Assembly (NCBI RefSeq): GCF_900156025.1
Contig: NZ_FTMO01000001.1
Location: forward strand, 310,001-374,000
Direction: 5' to 3'
From: Allobosea sp. TND4EK4
GTDB taxonomy: Bacteria; Pseudomonadota; Alphaproteobacteria; Rhizobiales; Beijerinckiaceae
Length of the DNA: 64,000 nucleotides
Shown here: positions 57,509 through 64,000 of the stretch, piece by piece
Numbering within the stretch: position 1 is the first letter of the stretch
Layout: every line of letters starts with the position of its first letter
Position numbers and translations under genes: made by a program
The notes under the pieces: model-generated
Seen by the model: only the letters and a program-made list of their open reading frames with translations
The model's database searches: none
Told to the model about the DNA's origin: nothing

Positions 57509-57823
57509 ATGACCCAACCCAAGCCCGCCCCGCGCATCGCGATCACCTACTGCTCGATGTGCAACTGGATGCTGCGCTCGGCCTGGCTCGGGCAGGAGCT
57601 GCTCTCGACCTTCGGGCAGGATCTCGGCGAGGTCGCGCTGATCCCGCGGACCGGCGGCATCTTCCAGATCACCTATGACGGCGAGACGATCTGGGACCGC
57701 AAGGTCGATGGCGGCTTTCCGGATTCGAAGGTACTGAAGCAGCGCGTGCGCGACCGGCTCGACCCCGAGCGCAGCCTCGGCCATGTCGACGGGCATGCGA
57801 CCAGCGCGGAAGCGGAGAGCTGA
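57509..57823 (+). CDS. SelT/SelW/SelH-family (Rdx) thioredoxin-fold protein
   Basis: 104 residues. The motif YCSMCNWMLRSAWLGQELLSTF has the Rdx CxxC at the start of a thioredoxin-like fold, followed by EVALIPRTGGIFQITYDGETIWDRKVDGGFPD. Selenocysteine is replaced by Cys, as usual in bacteria. Presumed redox function, partner unknown. The 134 bases before it carry only an AT-rich stretch and possible promoter. Confidence 0.9.
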   Translation: MTQPKPAPRIAITYCSMCNWMLRSAWLGQELLSTFGQDLGEVALIPRTGGIFQITYDGETIWDRKVDGGFPDSKVLKQRVRDRLDPERSLGHVDGHATSAEAES

Positions 57824-57968
57824 GAACGCCCTCGACAGCCGCAATACGCGTGGTCATCCCGCACAGGCGGCGACGCCGCGCAGATCCGGGATCCATGCCT
57901 GACCCGTTTCGGAAGCGCTCCGGAATGAATCCCGTGTCTCCGCATCGCAAAGCCCCGGATGAGAGCGT

Positions 57969-58583
57969 TCAGGCGGCCTTCGCGTGCTTGCGCGTCTCCG
58001 CCATCCAGGCCTTCAGCCGCGTCTCCGGATCGGGGTTCAGCGTGACGTCGGTGACCGCCGCGACAATGTCGGCACCGGCCTCGAAGACGCCGGGCGCCCT
58101 GTCGAGCGAGATCCCGCCGATGCCGACCAGCGGCAGGTCACCAATGCGGCGCTTCCATTCGCCCAGCTTGTCCAGCCCCTGCGGTCCAAAGCGCATCTGC
58201 TTCAGGATGGTCGGGTAGACCGGCCCCAGCGCGACGTAATCCGGCTGCGTCGCGAGCGCCCGCTCCAATTCCGCTTCGTCATGGCTGCTGACGCCGAGCT
58301 TGAGGCCTGCCTTGCGGATCGCGCCGAGATCGGCGGTGTCGAGATCCTCCTGGCCGAGATGCAGCCAATCGCAGCCCTCGGCGATGGCGAGCCTCCAGTA
58401 GTCGTTGACCACCAGCACGCAGCCGGCCGCGGCGCAGAGCTTCTTCGCGCGGGCGATCTCAGCGGCGACCTCCCTCTCGGGCCGCTCCTTCACGCGCAAC
58501 TGCACCAGCTTCATGCCATGCGGCAGCATGCGCGCGATCCAGTCTGCGCTGTCGAAGATGGGGTAGAACGGGTCGAGGGTCAT
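57969..58583 (-). CDS. thiE: Thiamine phosphate synthase
   Basis: 204 residues from the ATG at 58583; a GTG at 58601 overlapping the thiG stop would add six residues. It joins HMP-PP and thiazole phosphate to thiamine phosphate. MKLVQLRVKER, VLVVNDYWRLAIAEGCDWLHLGQEDL, DYVALGPVYPTILKQ and LVGIGGISLDRAPGVFEAGADIVAAVTDV are the expected motifs. Last gene of the riboswitch-led thi operon. Confidence 0.94.
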   Translation of the reverse strand: MTLDPFYPIFDSADWIARMLPHGMKLVQLRVKERPEREVAAEIARAKKLCAAAGCVLVVNDYWRLAIAEGCDWLHLGQEDLDTADLGAIRKAGLKLGVSSHDEAELERALATQPDYVALGPVYPTILKQMRFGPQGLDKLGEWKRRIGDLPLVGIGGISLDRAPGVFEAGADIVAAVTDVTLNPDPETRLKAWMAETRKHAKAA

Positions 58584-58597
58584 CGTCGGTTCGTCTT

Positions 58598-59371
58598 TCA
58601 CGCGAGAAAGGCCTTGCCCATCACGGGCGTCGAGGGCGCGGCCATGTCCCGCGCCTCCATCGGCTGCGCCTCGAAGGCGAGCCTTCCCGCCCGGATGGCG
58701 AGCGCGAAAGCCTCCGCCATCGCGGCCGGATCGCCCGCTTTGGCGACGGCCGTGTTGAGCAGGATGCCGTCATAGCCCATCTCGATCGCCTGGGCGGCAT
58801 GCGACGGCAGCCCGATGCCGGCATCGACGACCAGCGGGACGCCGGGAAAATGCTGGCGCAGGCTGCGCAGGCCATAGGGGTTGTTCAGCCCCCGGCCCGA
58901 GCCGATCGGAGCCCCCCAGGGCATCAGCACCTCGCAGCCTGCATCGAGCAGCCGCCCCGCGACCACGAGGTCCTCGGTCGTATAGGGAAAGACCTGAAAG
59001 CCGTCGTCGGCGAGGATGCGGGCCGCCTCGACCAGCGCGATCACATCCGGCTGCAGCGTGTCGTCCTCGCCGATCAGCTCCAGCTTGATCCAGTCGGTGC
59101 CGAAGACCTCCCGCGCCATCTCGGCGGTCGTCACCGCCTCCTTCACCGTATGGCAGCCGGCGGTATTGGGCAGAACCCTGACGCCGAGCTCGCGGATCAG
59201 GCCCCAGAAGGCCTGCCCTGCCCCGCCGTTGGCCGCTTCACGCCGGAGCGAGACGGTCACGATCTCGGCGCCGGAACGCCGCACCGCATCGGCCAGGATC
59301 GCCGGCGAAGGATATTGCGCCGTACCGAGAAAAAGCGGGTTTTTCGGCTCGAAGCCGTAGAAAGACGCCAT
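58598..59371 (-). CDS. thiG: Thiazole synthase
   Basis: 257 residues, (beta/alpha)8 enzyme that builds the thiazole ring from deoxyxylulose phosphate, dehydroglycine and ThiS thiocarboxylate. [29 protein letters not shown] with the active-site lysine, [20 protein letters not shown] and [32 protein letters not shown] are the family motifs. It starts one base after the thiS stop. Confidence 0.96.
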   Translation of the reverse strand: MASFYGFEPKNPLFLGTAQYPSPAILADAVRRSGAEIVTVSLRREAANGGAGQAFWGLIRELGVRVLPNTAGCHTVKEAVTTAEMAREVFGTDWIKLELIGEDDTLQPDVIALVEAARILADDGFQVFPYTTEDLVVAGRLLDAGCEVLMPWGAPIGSGRGLNNPYGLRSLRQHFPGVPLVVDAGIGLPSHAAQAIEMGYDGILLNTAVAKAGDPAAMAEAFALAIRAGRLAFEAQPMEARDMAAPSTPVMGKAFLA

Positions 59372-59372
59372 C

Positions 59373-59570
59373 TCACCCTCCCTGCATCGGGGCGACGACC
59401 TCGATGCGATCGCCCTCGTTGAGCGCCGTCGCGGCGCGGTTGCGGGCCGGGACGAAGTGCCCGTTCACGGCCGTCGCCACGATGCGGCCGGCATAGCCGA
59501 GTTCGGCCAAGGCCTCCGCCAGCGTCGTGGCCGCGATCTCCTGCGGCGCGCCGTTAAGCAGCAAGGTCAT
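59373..59570 (-). CDS. thiS: Sulfur carrier protein ThiS
   Basis: 65 residues, ubiquitin-like fold, ending in the required GG (VVAPMQGG), whose last glycine carries the thiocarboxylate. [25 protein letters not shown] and [11 protein letters not shown] are typical. It overlaps thiO by 17 bases. Confidence 0.95.
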   Translation of the reverse strand: MTLLLNGAPQEIAATTLAEALAELGYAGRIVATAVNGHFVPARNRAATALNEGDRIEVVAPMQGG

Positions 59571-60570
59571 GCAGCATCTCCGGTTTCGCGAGAGGGTCGA
59601 GCACGGCATCGGCGGCCATGCGCGCCATGGCGGGGCTCAGCAGGAAGCCGTGCCGGTAAAGTCCGTTGACGTGAAGCACCCTGCCCTTGCGGACGAGCCG
59701 CGGCAGATTGTCCGGAAAGGCCGGGCGCGCATCGGTGCCCGTCTCGACGATCTCGGCTTCGGCGAAAGCGGGATGCAGGGCATAGGCCGCGCCCAGCAGC
59801 TCCAGCATCGAACGGGCCGAGATGCGGTTGCGGGCGCCGCCCTCGATCATGGTCGCGCCGACCATGAAATGCCCGTCGGCACGGGGCACGACATAGAGCG
59901 GAATGCGCGGGTGCAACAGCCTGACCGGGCGCGCGAGCCGGATCTCGTCGCTTTTGAGGATCAGCATCTCGCCCCTGACGCCGCGCAGCCGGGGCAGGAC
60001 CTCGCATGCCGCAAGCCCGCGGCAATCGAGGATCGTTTCGGCGTCGAGCTCGGCAGGCTCGACCGCGCTGCCGAGATGGATCGCCCCGCCCTGCGCCAGC
60101 ACCTTGGCCGCCAGCGCAGCGAGCGCCCGCCGCGGATCGAGATGCGCTTCCCTGGCGAAGAACAGCCCGCGCGAGAAGCGGCCGGCAAGATCCGGCTCCA
60201 GCCGCGCGACGGCCTCGCCGTCGACCTCTTCGAAATGATCGGTGCGCTGGCCGAAACGGCGCAGCTCCGGCTGGTCCCGGCTTGGTGCCACGACCAGCGT
60301 GCCCTGCCGCGTGACCTCGCCGGTCTGCCGCTCCCACCATGCGGCCGCCTCCTGGCCGAGGCGAACCACCGGCTCCTCGGCGCTCTCGCCTTCACACCAG
60401 GGGGCGAGCATGCCGCCCGCAAACCAGGAACAGGCGCGCCCACCAATGGACGATGCGCGCTCGTGCAGGGCGACGCTCACGCCGCGGTCGAGCAGTTCGA
60501 CCGCGCAAGCCAGCCCCACCACGCCGGCCCCGACGATGACCGCCCTGGCATCCCGAGATGGATTCGACAT
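59554..60570 (-). CDS. thiO: Glycine oxidase ThiO
   Basis: 338 residues, FAD-dependent. It oxidises glycine to the imine used by ThiG. The dinucleotide-binding start is AVIVGAGVVGLACAVELLDRG, and the C-terminal GLYRHGFLLSPAMARMAADAVLD is the ThiO ending. The ATG at 60570 has GAGG seven bases upstream. First gene after the TPP riboswitch. Confidence 0.94.
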   Translation of the reverse strand: MSNPSRDARAVIVGAGVVGLACAVELLDRGVSVALHERASSIGGRACSWFAGGMLAPWCEGESAEEPVVRLGQEAAAWWERQTGEVTRQGTLVVAPSRDQPELRRFGQRTDHFEEVDGEAVARLEPDLAGRFSRGLFFAREAHLDPRRALAALAAKVLAQGGAIHLGSAVEPAELDAETILDCRGLAACEVLPRLRGVRGEMLILKSDEIRLARPVRLLHPRIPLYVVPRADGHFMVGATMIEGGARNRISARSMLELLGAAYALHPAFAEAEIVETGTDARPAFPDNLPRLVRKGRVLHVNGLYRHGFLLSPAMARMAADAVLDPLAKPEMLHDLAA

Positions 60571-60635
60571 GCGCATCCTCGCACGAAGCCGGGAAGATGG
60601 CGGCCGGAGACGCGATGCAGCACCCTGCAAGCGGA

Positions 60636-60727
60636 AGACCGTTCCCTTCGCCGGCATGACCCGGATCAGGTTCGATGGGTTGGCGCGCACGCGCACCTCT
60701 CAGCCTTTCGGCACCCCAACGGACGGG
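60636..60727 (-). promoter_or_regulatory. TPP riboswitch (THI element)
   Basis: Read leftwards, the RNA has GGGGTGCC, then GGCTGAGA, then ACCC...GAACCTGATCCGGGT and CGCCGAAGGGA-like closing bases, the conserved core that binds thiamine pyrophosphate. It lies about 65 bases upstream of thiO and should reduce translation or transcription of thiOSGE when TPP is plentiful. Confidence 0.95.
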
Positions 60728-61147
60728 GCCAGTCTAGAGCATGGGTGCAAGGAGTGGAAACCCATTTTCGGGCCGGCAACGCGCTGCCGGGGATGATCGC
60801 TGCCCAGCCGGACGCAAAATGGCGATGCGGGCCGCATCGCCGCTCTGCACAGCCCGATGGCTGGAAGGCGAATCTCCGAGCGATCGGGGCCGCGAGGCGC
60901 GGCCCCGCCCGGCGAGCAAAGCCTGGCGAGGCCTGCCTGACGCTGCGCGCCCATCATCGCCCTCGAACCGCCGCTCAAGACAGGTGTTCACGTGCTTCAG
61001 CGCAGGGCCGGCCGCCCCTGCGCTCCCGCCAGCCCGCAGAATCACCCTCCTGATCGCACCTGGTCACGCCCCATAGTCAGACAACGGAGCAAAGTTTGCG
61101 GCGAGGCTTGTCAACACCGACCGCTTTCAGGCATAGAGCCTTGCGCC
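60728..61147. other. 420-bp stretch without a recognised gene
   Basis: It should hold the leftward thi promoter and the rightward tRNA promoter. Long open frames run through it on both strands, but their translations are Arg/Ala/Pro-rich and lack ribosome sites, as expected of high-GC shadow frames. I see no repeat or RNA element. Confidence 0.6.
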
Positions 61148-61238
61148 GGAGACGTGGCCGAGAGGCTGAAGGCACTCGTTTGCTAAATGAGCATACCCCA
61201 CAAGGGTATCGAGGGTTCGAATCCCTCCGTCTCCGCCA
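61148..61238 (+). tRNA. tRNA-Ser (anticodon GCU)
   Basis: A 91-base class II tRNA including encoded CCA (61236-61238). The acceptor arms GGAGACG and CGTCTCC pair fully, the anticodon stem-loop is CTCGT-TTGCTAA-ATGAG with GCT in the centre, there is a long variable arm (taccccacaagggta), and the T-loop is GGTTCGAATCC. It reads AGC/AGU serine codons. Confidence 0.96.
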
Positions 61239-61596
61239 CCTATTTTTACCTTAAAAATCAAACACTTAATCCAGCAATCGCAGACGATCGTGTTGCAGGC
61301 GTGTGGCTGATTTTGTGTGGCCAAGTTGCCCTGTTGATGAGCGCGACTCATCCCATTCGTGGCCTTTGATGCCGACAGACCCGTCTCCTATGGCTATGTG
61401 CGGGGCCGTGCGCCATGGGCGAGCTGAAGATGACGAACCCAAGGAGCAGAGCCGTCATGCGAGTGAATGCTGCTATATCGCTGGGCTTCAGGATCGCCGC
61501 TGTAACACATTGAGAAATCAACGAGCGCTGGATTAGAGCGTCGGTTCGGGCGGGCGGAGCTCTCCGCGCCGGCAGTCTCATGTCATCGGTGCAGCG
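61239..61596. other. 358-bp AT-richer gap after the tRNA
   Basis: It begins with an AT-rich run (acctatttttaccttaaaaatc) that may end tRNA transcription. No convincing gene; short frames on both strands lack ribosome sites. The lower GC content hints at foreign DNA next to the tRNA, but no integrase or direct repeat of the tRNA 3' end is visible within the window. Confidence 0.5.
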
Positions 61597-62160
61597 TTGC
61601 GGCGAGTTGGATATGGTCCAGAGAGCGATCGAAGAGGAACCGCCGATTCCCGAACCAGCGCAGACAACGTTGAATTCTTCGCGTTCCACTACAAGGCGCT
61701 GCTGTCTGACACCTGGATCGGGTCGGTTTATGAGATTGCGCGGCTTCAGATTGAGCTAGGCTTTGTTCCAAACAATGGGCCGCTAGCGTCGATAGCGCAT
61801 ACATTGCACTTGCTCAGAATACCGATCGAGAAACACGAGATCGCCCTAGATCGGAAATTGAAAAAGCCGCTATCGATGCAGAGAATTCCAGCAAATGGCG
61901 ATGCAAGCGACCTGTATATCTACGACAAAACTGATCCAAAGCGAGGGCACATCATGCCCATGGGCATGTCCGAGCGCGGTTCCATTATGTGGCACGCGCT
62001 CGACGGCGCGACGCTCCAGGGAAATCGATTCGAGAGGCGGACTATTTCAGATGCTTTGCTCGATGCGTGGGCGGGTCCGGCTGTCGATAACGCCCCCTGC
62101 TACGCCCTCCGCCGAGCTGTCCCCGTGATTTTTTGCTCGACCTGGGGACGCGCATTCTGA
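61597..62160 (+). CDS. Unrecognised open frame, possibly a degraded gene
   Basis: 187 codons from a TTG. The middle part (NVEFFAFHYKALLSDTWIGSVYEIARLQIELGFVPNNG and IPIEKHEIALDRKLKKPLSMQRI) has protein-like composition. The first 25 codons do not, and an ATG at 61613 in another frame (MVQRAIEEEPPIPEPAQTT) could be the true N-terminus if a frameshift lies near 61675. No ribosome site. I do not recognise a family; it may be a pseudogene. Confidence 0.4.
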   Translation: MRRVGYGPESDRRGTADSRTSADNVEFFAFHYKALLSDTWIGSVYEIARLQIELGFVPNNGPLASIAHTLHLLRIPIEKHEIALDRKLKKPLSMQRIPANGDASDLYIYDKTDPKRGHIMPMGMSERGSIMWHALDGATLQGNRFERRTISDALLDAWAGPAVDNAPCYALRRAVPVIFCSTWGRAF

Positions 62161-62485
62161 GCAGCAAAATGGATGGCGGGGTTTCGAGCGGCGCTATGGT
62201 TAGGGCGGAATTGAGTAGGATCATTAGGAATACTAGTTCCTAGCAGGCCCAGCGGCGACAATGCCGGCGGGGCAGGCGGATGCGAGATCGAGGCCGGACG
62301 CGTCATCCATAGCGGGTGGCCTGGCTGGTATGAGCAACGTATTCGGCGACGCTGCGGAGGCGATTGGCGCCGCGGCCAAGACGTTCTTCGACGTTGATCT
62401 GGCCGGCTACGAAAGTGGAGGTGGGTTGTCGGTTGCACTGGCTCGGCGCATTGACCGGCCCTGCACTGCCCTGCCATAAGCAGGT
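62161..62485. other. 325-bp gap before the AraC-type gene
   Basis: No gene is supported. A short frame at 62261-62479 (with MSNVFGDAAEAIGAAAKTFF in the middle) looks protein-like but has no ribosome site and may be a remnant. The upstream control region of the regulator gene should be here. Confidence 0.45.
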
Positions 62486-63376
62486 ATGGTGGCTATACAG
62501 GCGTCAGCACCACACATCTCTGCCATCGATAGCTTGGGCTGTCCGGTGAGCGTGCTGACGCGAAATGAGCGTCTCCAGGCCGGCCGGGCGGTGGTCATGC
62601 GGAAGACCAGCAGGCGGGCCATGGGCCGTGTGGAAACCGCAGGATGCCACCGCGGCACGCTGCTGGGAATCGCTCTTTCCGGTATTCACCGGCGATCCAT
62701 CGTCGTCGGCGGGCGGGAGCGTTCTTATGACTTTTGCCCTGGGAAGATCTATCTGCGCGACTTCGCTGAACCTTATCTCGCGAACCTTCTGACGTCGTTC
62801 GACTTTCTGCTGGTGGAAATTCCTCACGACGAGACGGGAGACGAGGCGCGGGAAGCCCGGCGCCTGCCCACCCTGCCTCAGCTGCAGGCGGAAGCCGATC
62901 CCGTCCTCCCTCATCTCGCCGCGGCTTTGCTGCCGGCGCTTGCTGAGCCGCGCGCCACCGCGACTTTGTTCATTGATCAGATCGTCCTGGCCATGCAGAC
63001 GCATCTGACGCGCTCGTTCCACGGCGGGCAGCCTGCGTTTCGGCCTAGGGCGTTCCTGTCCCATGCGCAGGAGGCGCGCGCCAAGGAACTGCTCGCGGCC
63101 CATCTCGACGGCGATGTCCTCGTCGGGGAAGTCGCGGCCGCCTGCGGCATGTCACGCAGCAGCTTCATGAGAGGGTTCCGCGCGACGACGGGAACCAGCC
63201 CCATGCAGTGGCTGACGGGTCTGCGCATTGACAAGGCCAAGGCACTACTGGCCGGGAGCTCTCTCTCACTGGCTGAGATCGGCGCGCATTGCGGTTTTGC
63301 TGATCAGAGCCATTTTACACGGGTGTTTTCGGCCCGAACCGGAACGTCCCCGGGAGCGTGGCGGCGCAGCGCCTGA
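62486..63376 (+). CDS. AraC-family transcriptional regulator
   Basis: 296 residues. The C-terminal domain (about 195-296) holds two helix-turn-helices: VAAACGMSRSSFMRGFRATTGTSPMQWL and LAEIGAHCGFADQSHFTRVFSARTGTSPGAW, the AraC/XylS signature. The N-terminal ligand region is not recognised. Targets are unknown; it converges with the HxlR gene. Confidence 0.9.
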   Translation: MVAIQASAPHISAIDSLGCPVSVLTRNERLQAGRAVVMRKTSRRAMGRVETAGCHRGTLLGIALSGIHRRSIVVGGRERSYDFCPGKIYLRDFAEPYLANLLTSFDFLLVEIPHDETGDEAREARRLPTLPQLQAEADPVLPHLAAALLPALAEPRATATLFIDQIVLAMQTHLTRSFHGGQPAFRPRAFLSHAQEARAKELLAAHLDGDVLVGEVAAACGMSRSSFMRGFRATTGTSPMQWLTGLRIDKAKALLAGSSLSLAEIGAHCGFADQSHFTRVFSARTGTSPGAWRRSA

Positions 63377-63425
63377 AGCCGATCGCACTTGGCCGGACTA
63401 TCCGGCAATAAGCCGGGACGATTGT

Positions 63426-63836
63426 TCAAGACGGCGCCCGACCACTGGGGCCAAGTGAGACCCTGCCGCCCGCCAGAAGCTGCTCGCTGCGGGCCAAAGC
63501 CGCATCGACCGCATGCCCAGCAGCCGTGAGGGAGTACTCGACATGCAGGACGCGTCCGCTCAGGTCGTGGCGATCGACATAGCCGGCGGCCTGCAGTGCT
63601 TTCAGCCGGGCAGAGAGAACGCGCGCCGAAACCCCCGGTGGCAGGTGCCGACGCAGCCCCCCGAACCGCAGCGAGCCGTGGCGCGCCAGAGCGAGGACGA
63701 TGTGGCTCATCCATTCCTGCGAAATGAATTTGAGGAAGCCGTCCGCAGCGCATTCGGCTGCAGGCGCCGCGTCGGCAGTTTCGGCAGAGATGTCCTCGAC
63801 GACCGGTATCCCGGCGGTAACTAATGGCTTCCGCAT
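63426..63836 (-). CDS. HxlR-family transcriptional regulator
   Basis: 136 residues: KFISQEWMSHIVLALARHGSLRFGGLRRHLPPGVSARVLSARLKALQAAGYVDRHDL, then HVEYSLTAAGHAVDAAL. This is the HxlR winged helix. An N-terminal extension of about 30 residues is present. It is probably divergent from a gene that begins at or beyond the window end. Confidence 0.9.
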   Translation of the reverse strand: MRKPLVTAGIPVVEDISAETADAAPAAECAADGFLKFISQEWMSHIVLALARHGSLRFGGLRRHLPPGVSARVLSARLKALQAAGYVDRHDLSGRVLHVEYSLTAAGHAVDAALARSEQLLAGGRVSLGPSGRAPS

Positions 63837-64000
63837 CTCAGACTCGTTAAAGCGATACCGCTAGGCTTTCGCGACACGGCGCATGAATGGAGACTATTGA
63901 ATCAGACGATAACTCGGCCTGATGACATAAATGAAGCGCGCATCGGCCCTCTGGACGATGAGTTCAATCGCATCATTGGTGAATACCATCAACATCCTGA
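63837..64000. other. Control region of the HxlR gene and possible start of a next gene
   Basis: An ATG at 63931 opens a frame to the window end (MKRASALWTMSSIASLVNTI), hydrophobic enough to be a signal or first membrane helix. There is no clear ribosome site, so it is only a possibility. Confidence 0.3.

Noticed and set aside
61148..61238. tRNA-Ser as the attachment site of the prophage
   Set aside because: The prophage is a transposing Mu-like element with its own duplication 7 kb away, and no tRNA-derived repeat flanks it.
1..64000. CRISPR array
   Set aside because: No regularly spaced direct repeats of suitable length were seen on reading the window.

Overview
The window is high-GC DNA from an alphaproteobacterium, most likely a Hyphomicrobiales (Rhizobiales) member of the Bosea/Methylobacterium type. 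The evidence is the crotonyl-CoA carboxylase/reductase of the ethylmalonyl-CoA pathway, a GcrA-like protein, the gene content and the codon usage. The genus is inference.

Chromosomal left arm (1-11592): the 5' end of a probable methylsuccinyl-CoA dehydrogenase, an EamA exporter, ccrA, a small membrane protein, a cysteine-synthase-family enzyme divergent from a MarR regulator across a near-perfect 16-bp inverted repeat, ubiG, lysC with a strong terminator, and a marR-MFP-RND efflux operon.

Prophage (11593-53979, 42,387 bp): a complete Mu-like transposable phage. Both ends can be placed to the base, because a 5-bp target duplication CAACG (11588-11592 and 53980-53984) flanks a 25-bp imperfect terminal inverted repeat. 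Left to right it holds: a left-end cargo zone; a LexA/CI-type repressor coupled to two small secreted Cys proteins; a Ner-like regulator, a ParB-like protein, transposase A and ATPase B; an early operon of small genes including a DnaA domain IV-like protein, a GcrA-like protein, a C5-methylase-like protein, an MT-A70 methylase, GemA and a Mor/C-type activator; a lysis cassette (holin-like, SAR-type lysozyme, Rz/Rz1); head genes (terminase, portal, MuF, G, protease/scaffold, capsid); a contractile tail (sheath, tube, frameshifted chaperone, tape measure, N, P, V, 46, 47, 48, fibre); then a Dam-type methylase and an AAA_13 ATPase that looks like an RloC/PrrC-type anticodon nuclease, directly against the right end. 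A DUF2971 gene is inserted backwards in the tail operon.

The most informative unannotated structure is a set of three identical 24-bp sites (palindrome cgccccga-tc-tcggggcg followed by TGCCG). Each has a CA(T/G)NNT hexamer at exactly the same distance downstream. They sit before the lysis genes, the protease gene and gene 46. I read them as activator-dependent late promoters served by the Mor/C-like protein; at two of them the mRNA would be leaderless.

Chromosomal right arm (53980-64000): a small membrane protein, an YqjM-type Old Yellow Enzyme, a REP-like palindrome, an M32 carboxypeptidase, a SelW-like protein, a TPP-riboswitch-controlled thiO-thiS-thiG-thiE operon read leftwards, tRNA-Ser(GCU), a poorly recognisable AT-richer stretch, an AraC-family regulator and an HxlR-family regulator.
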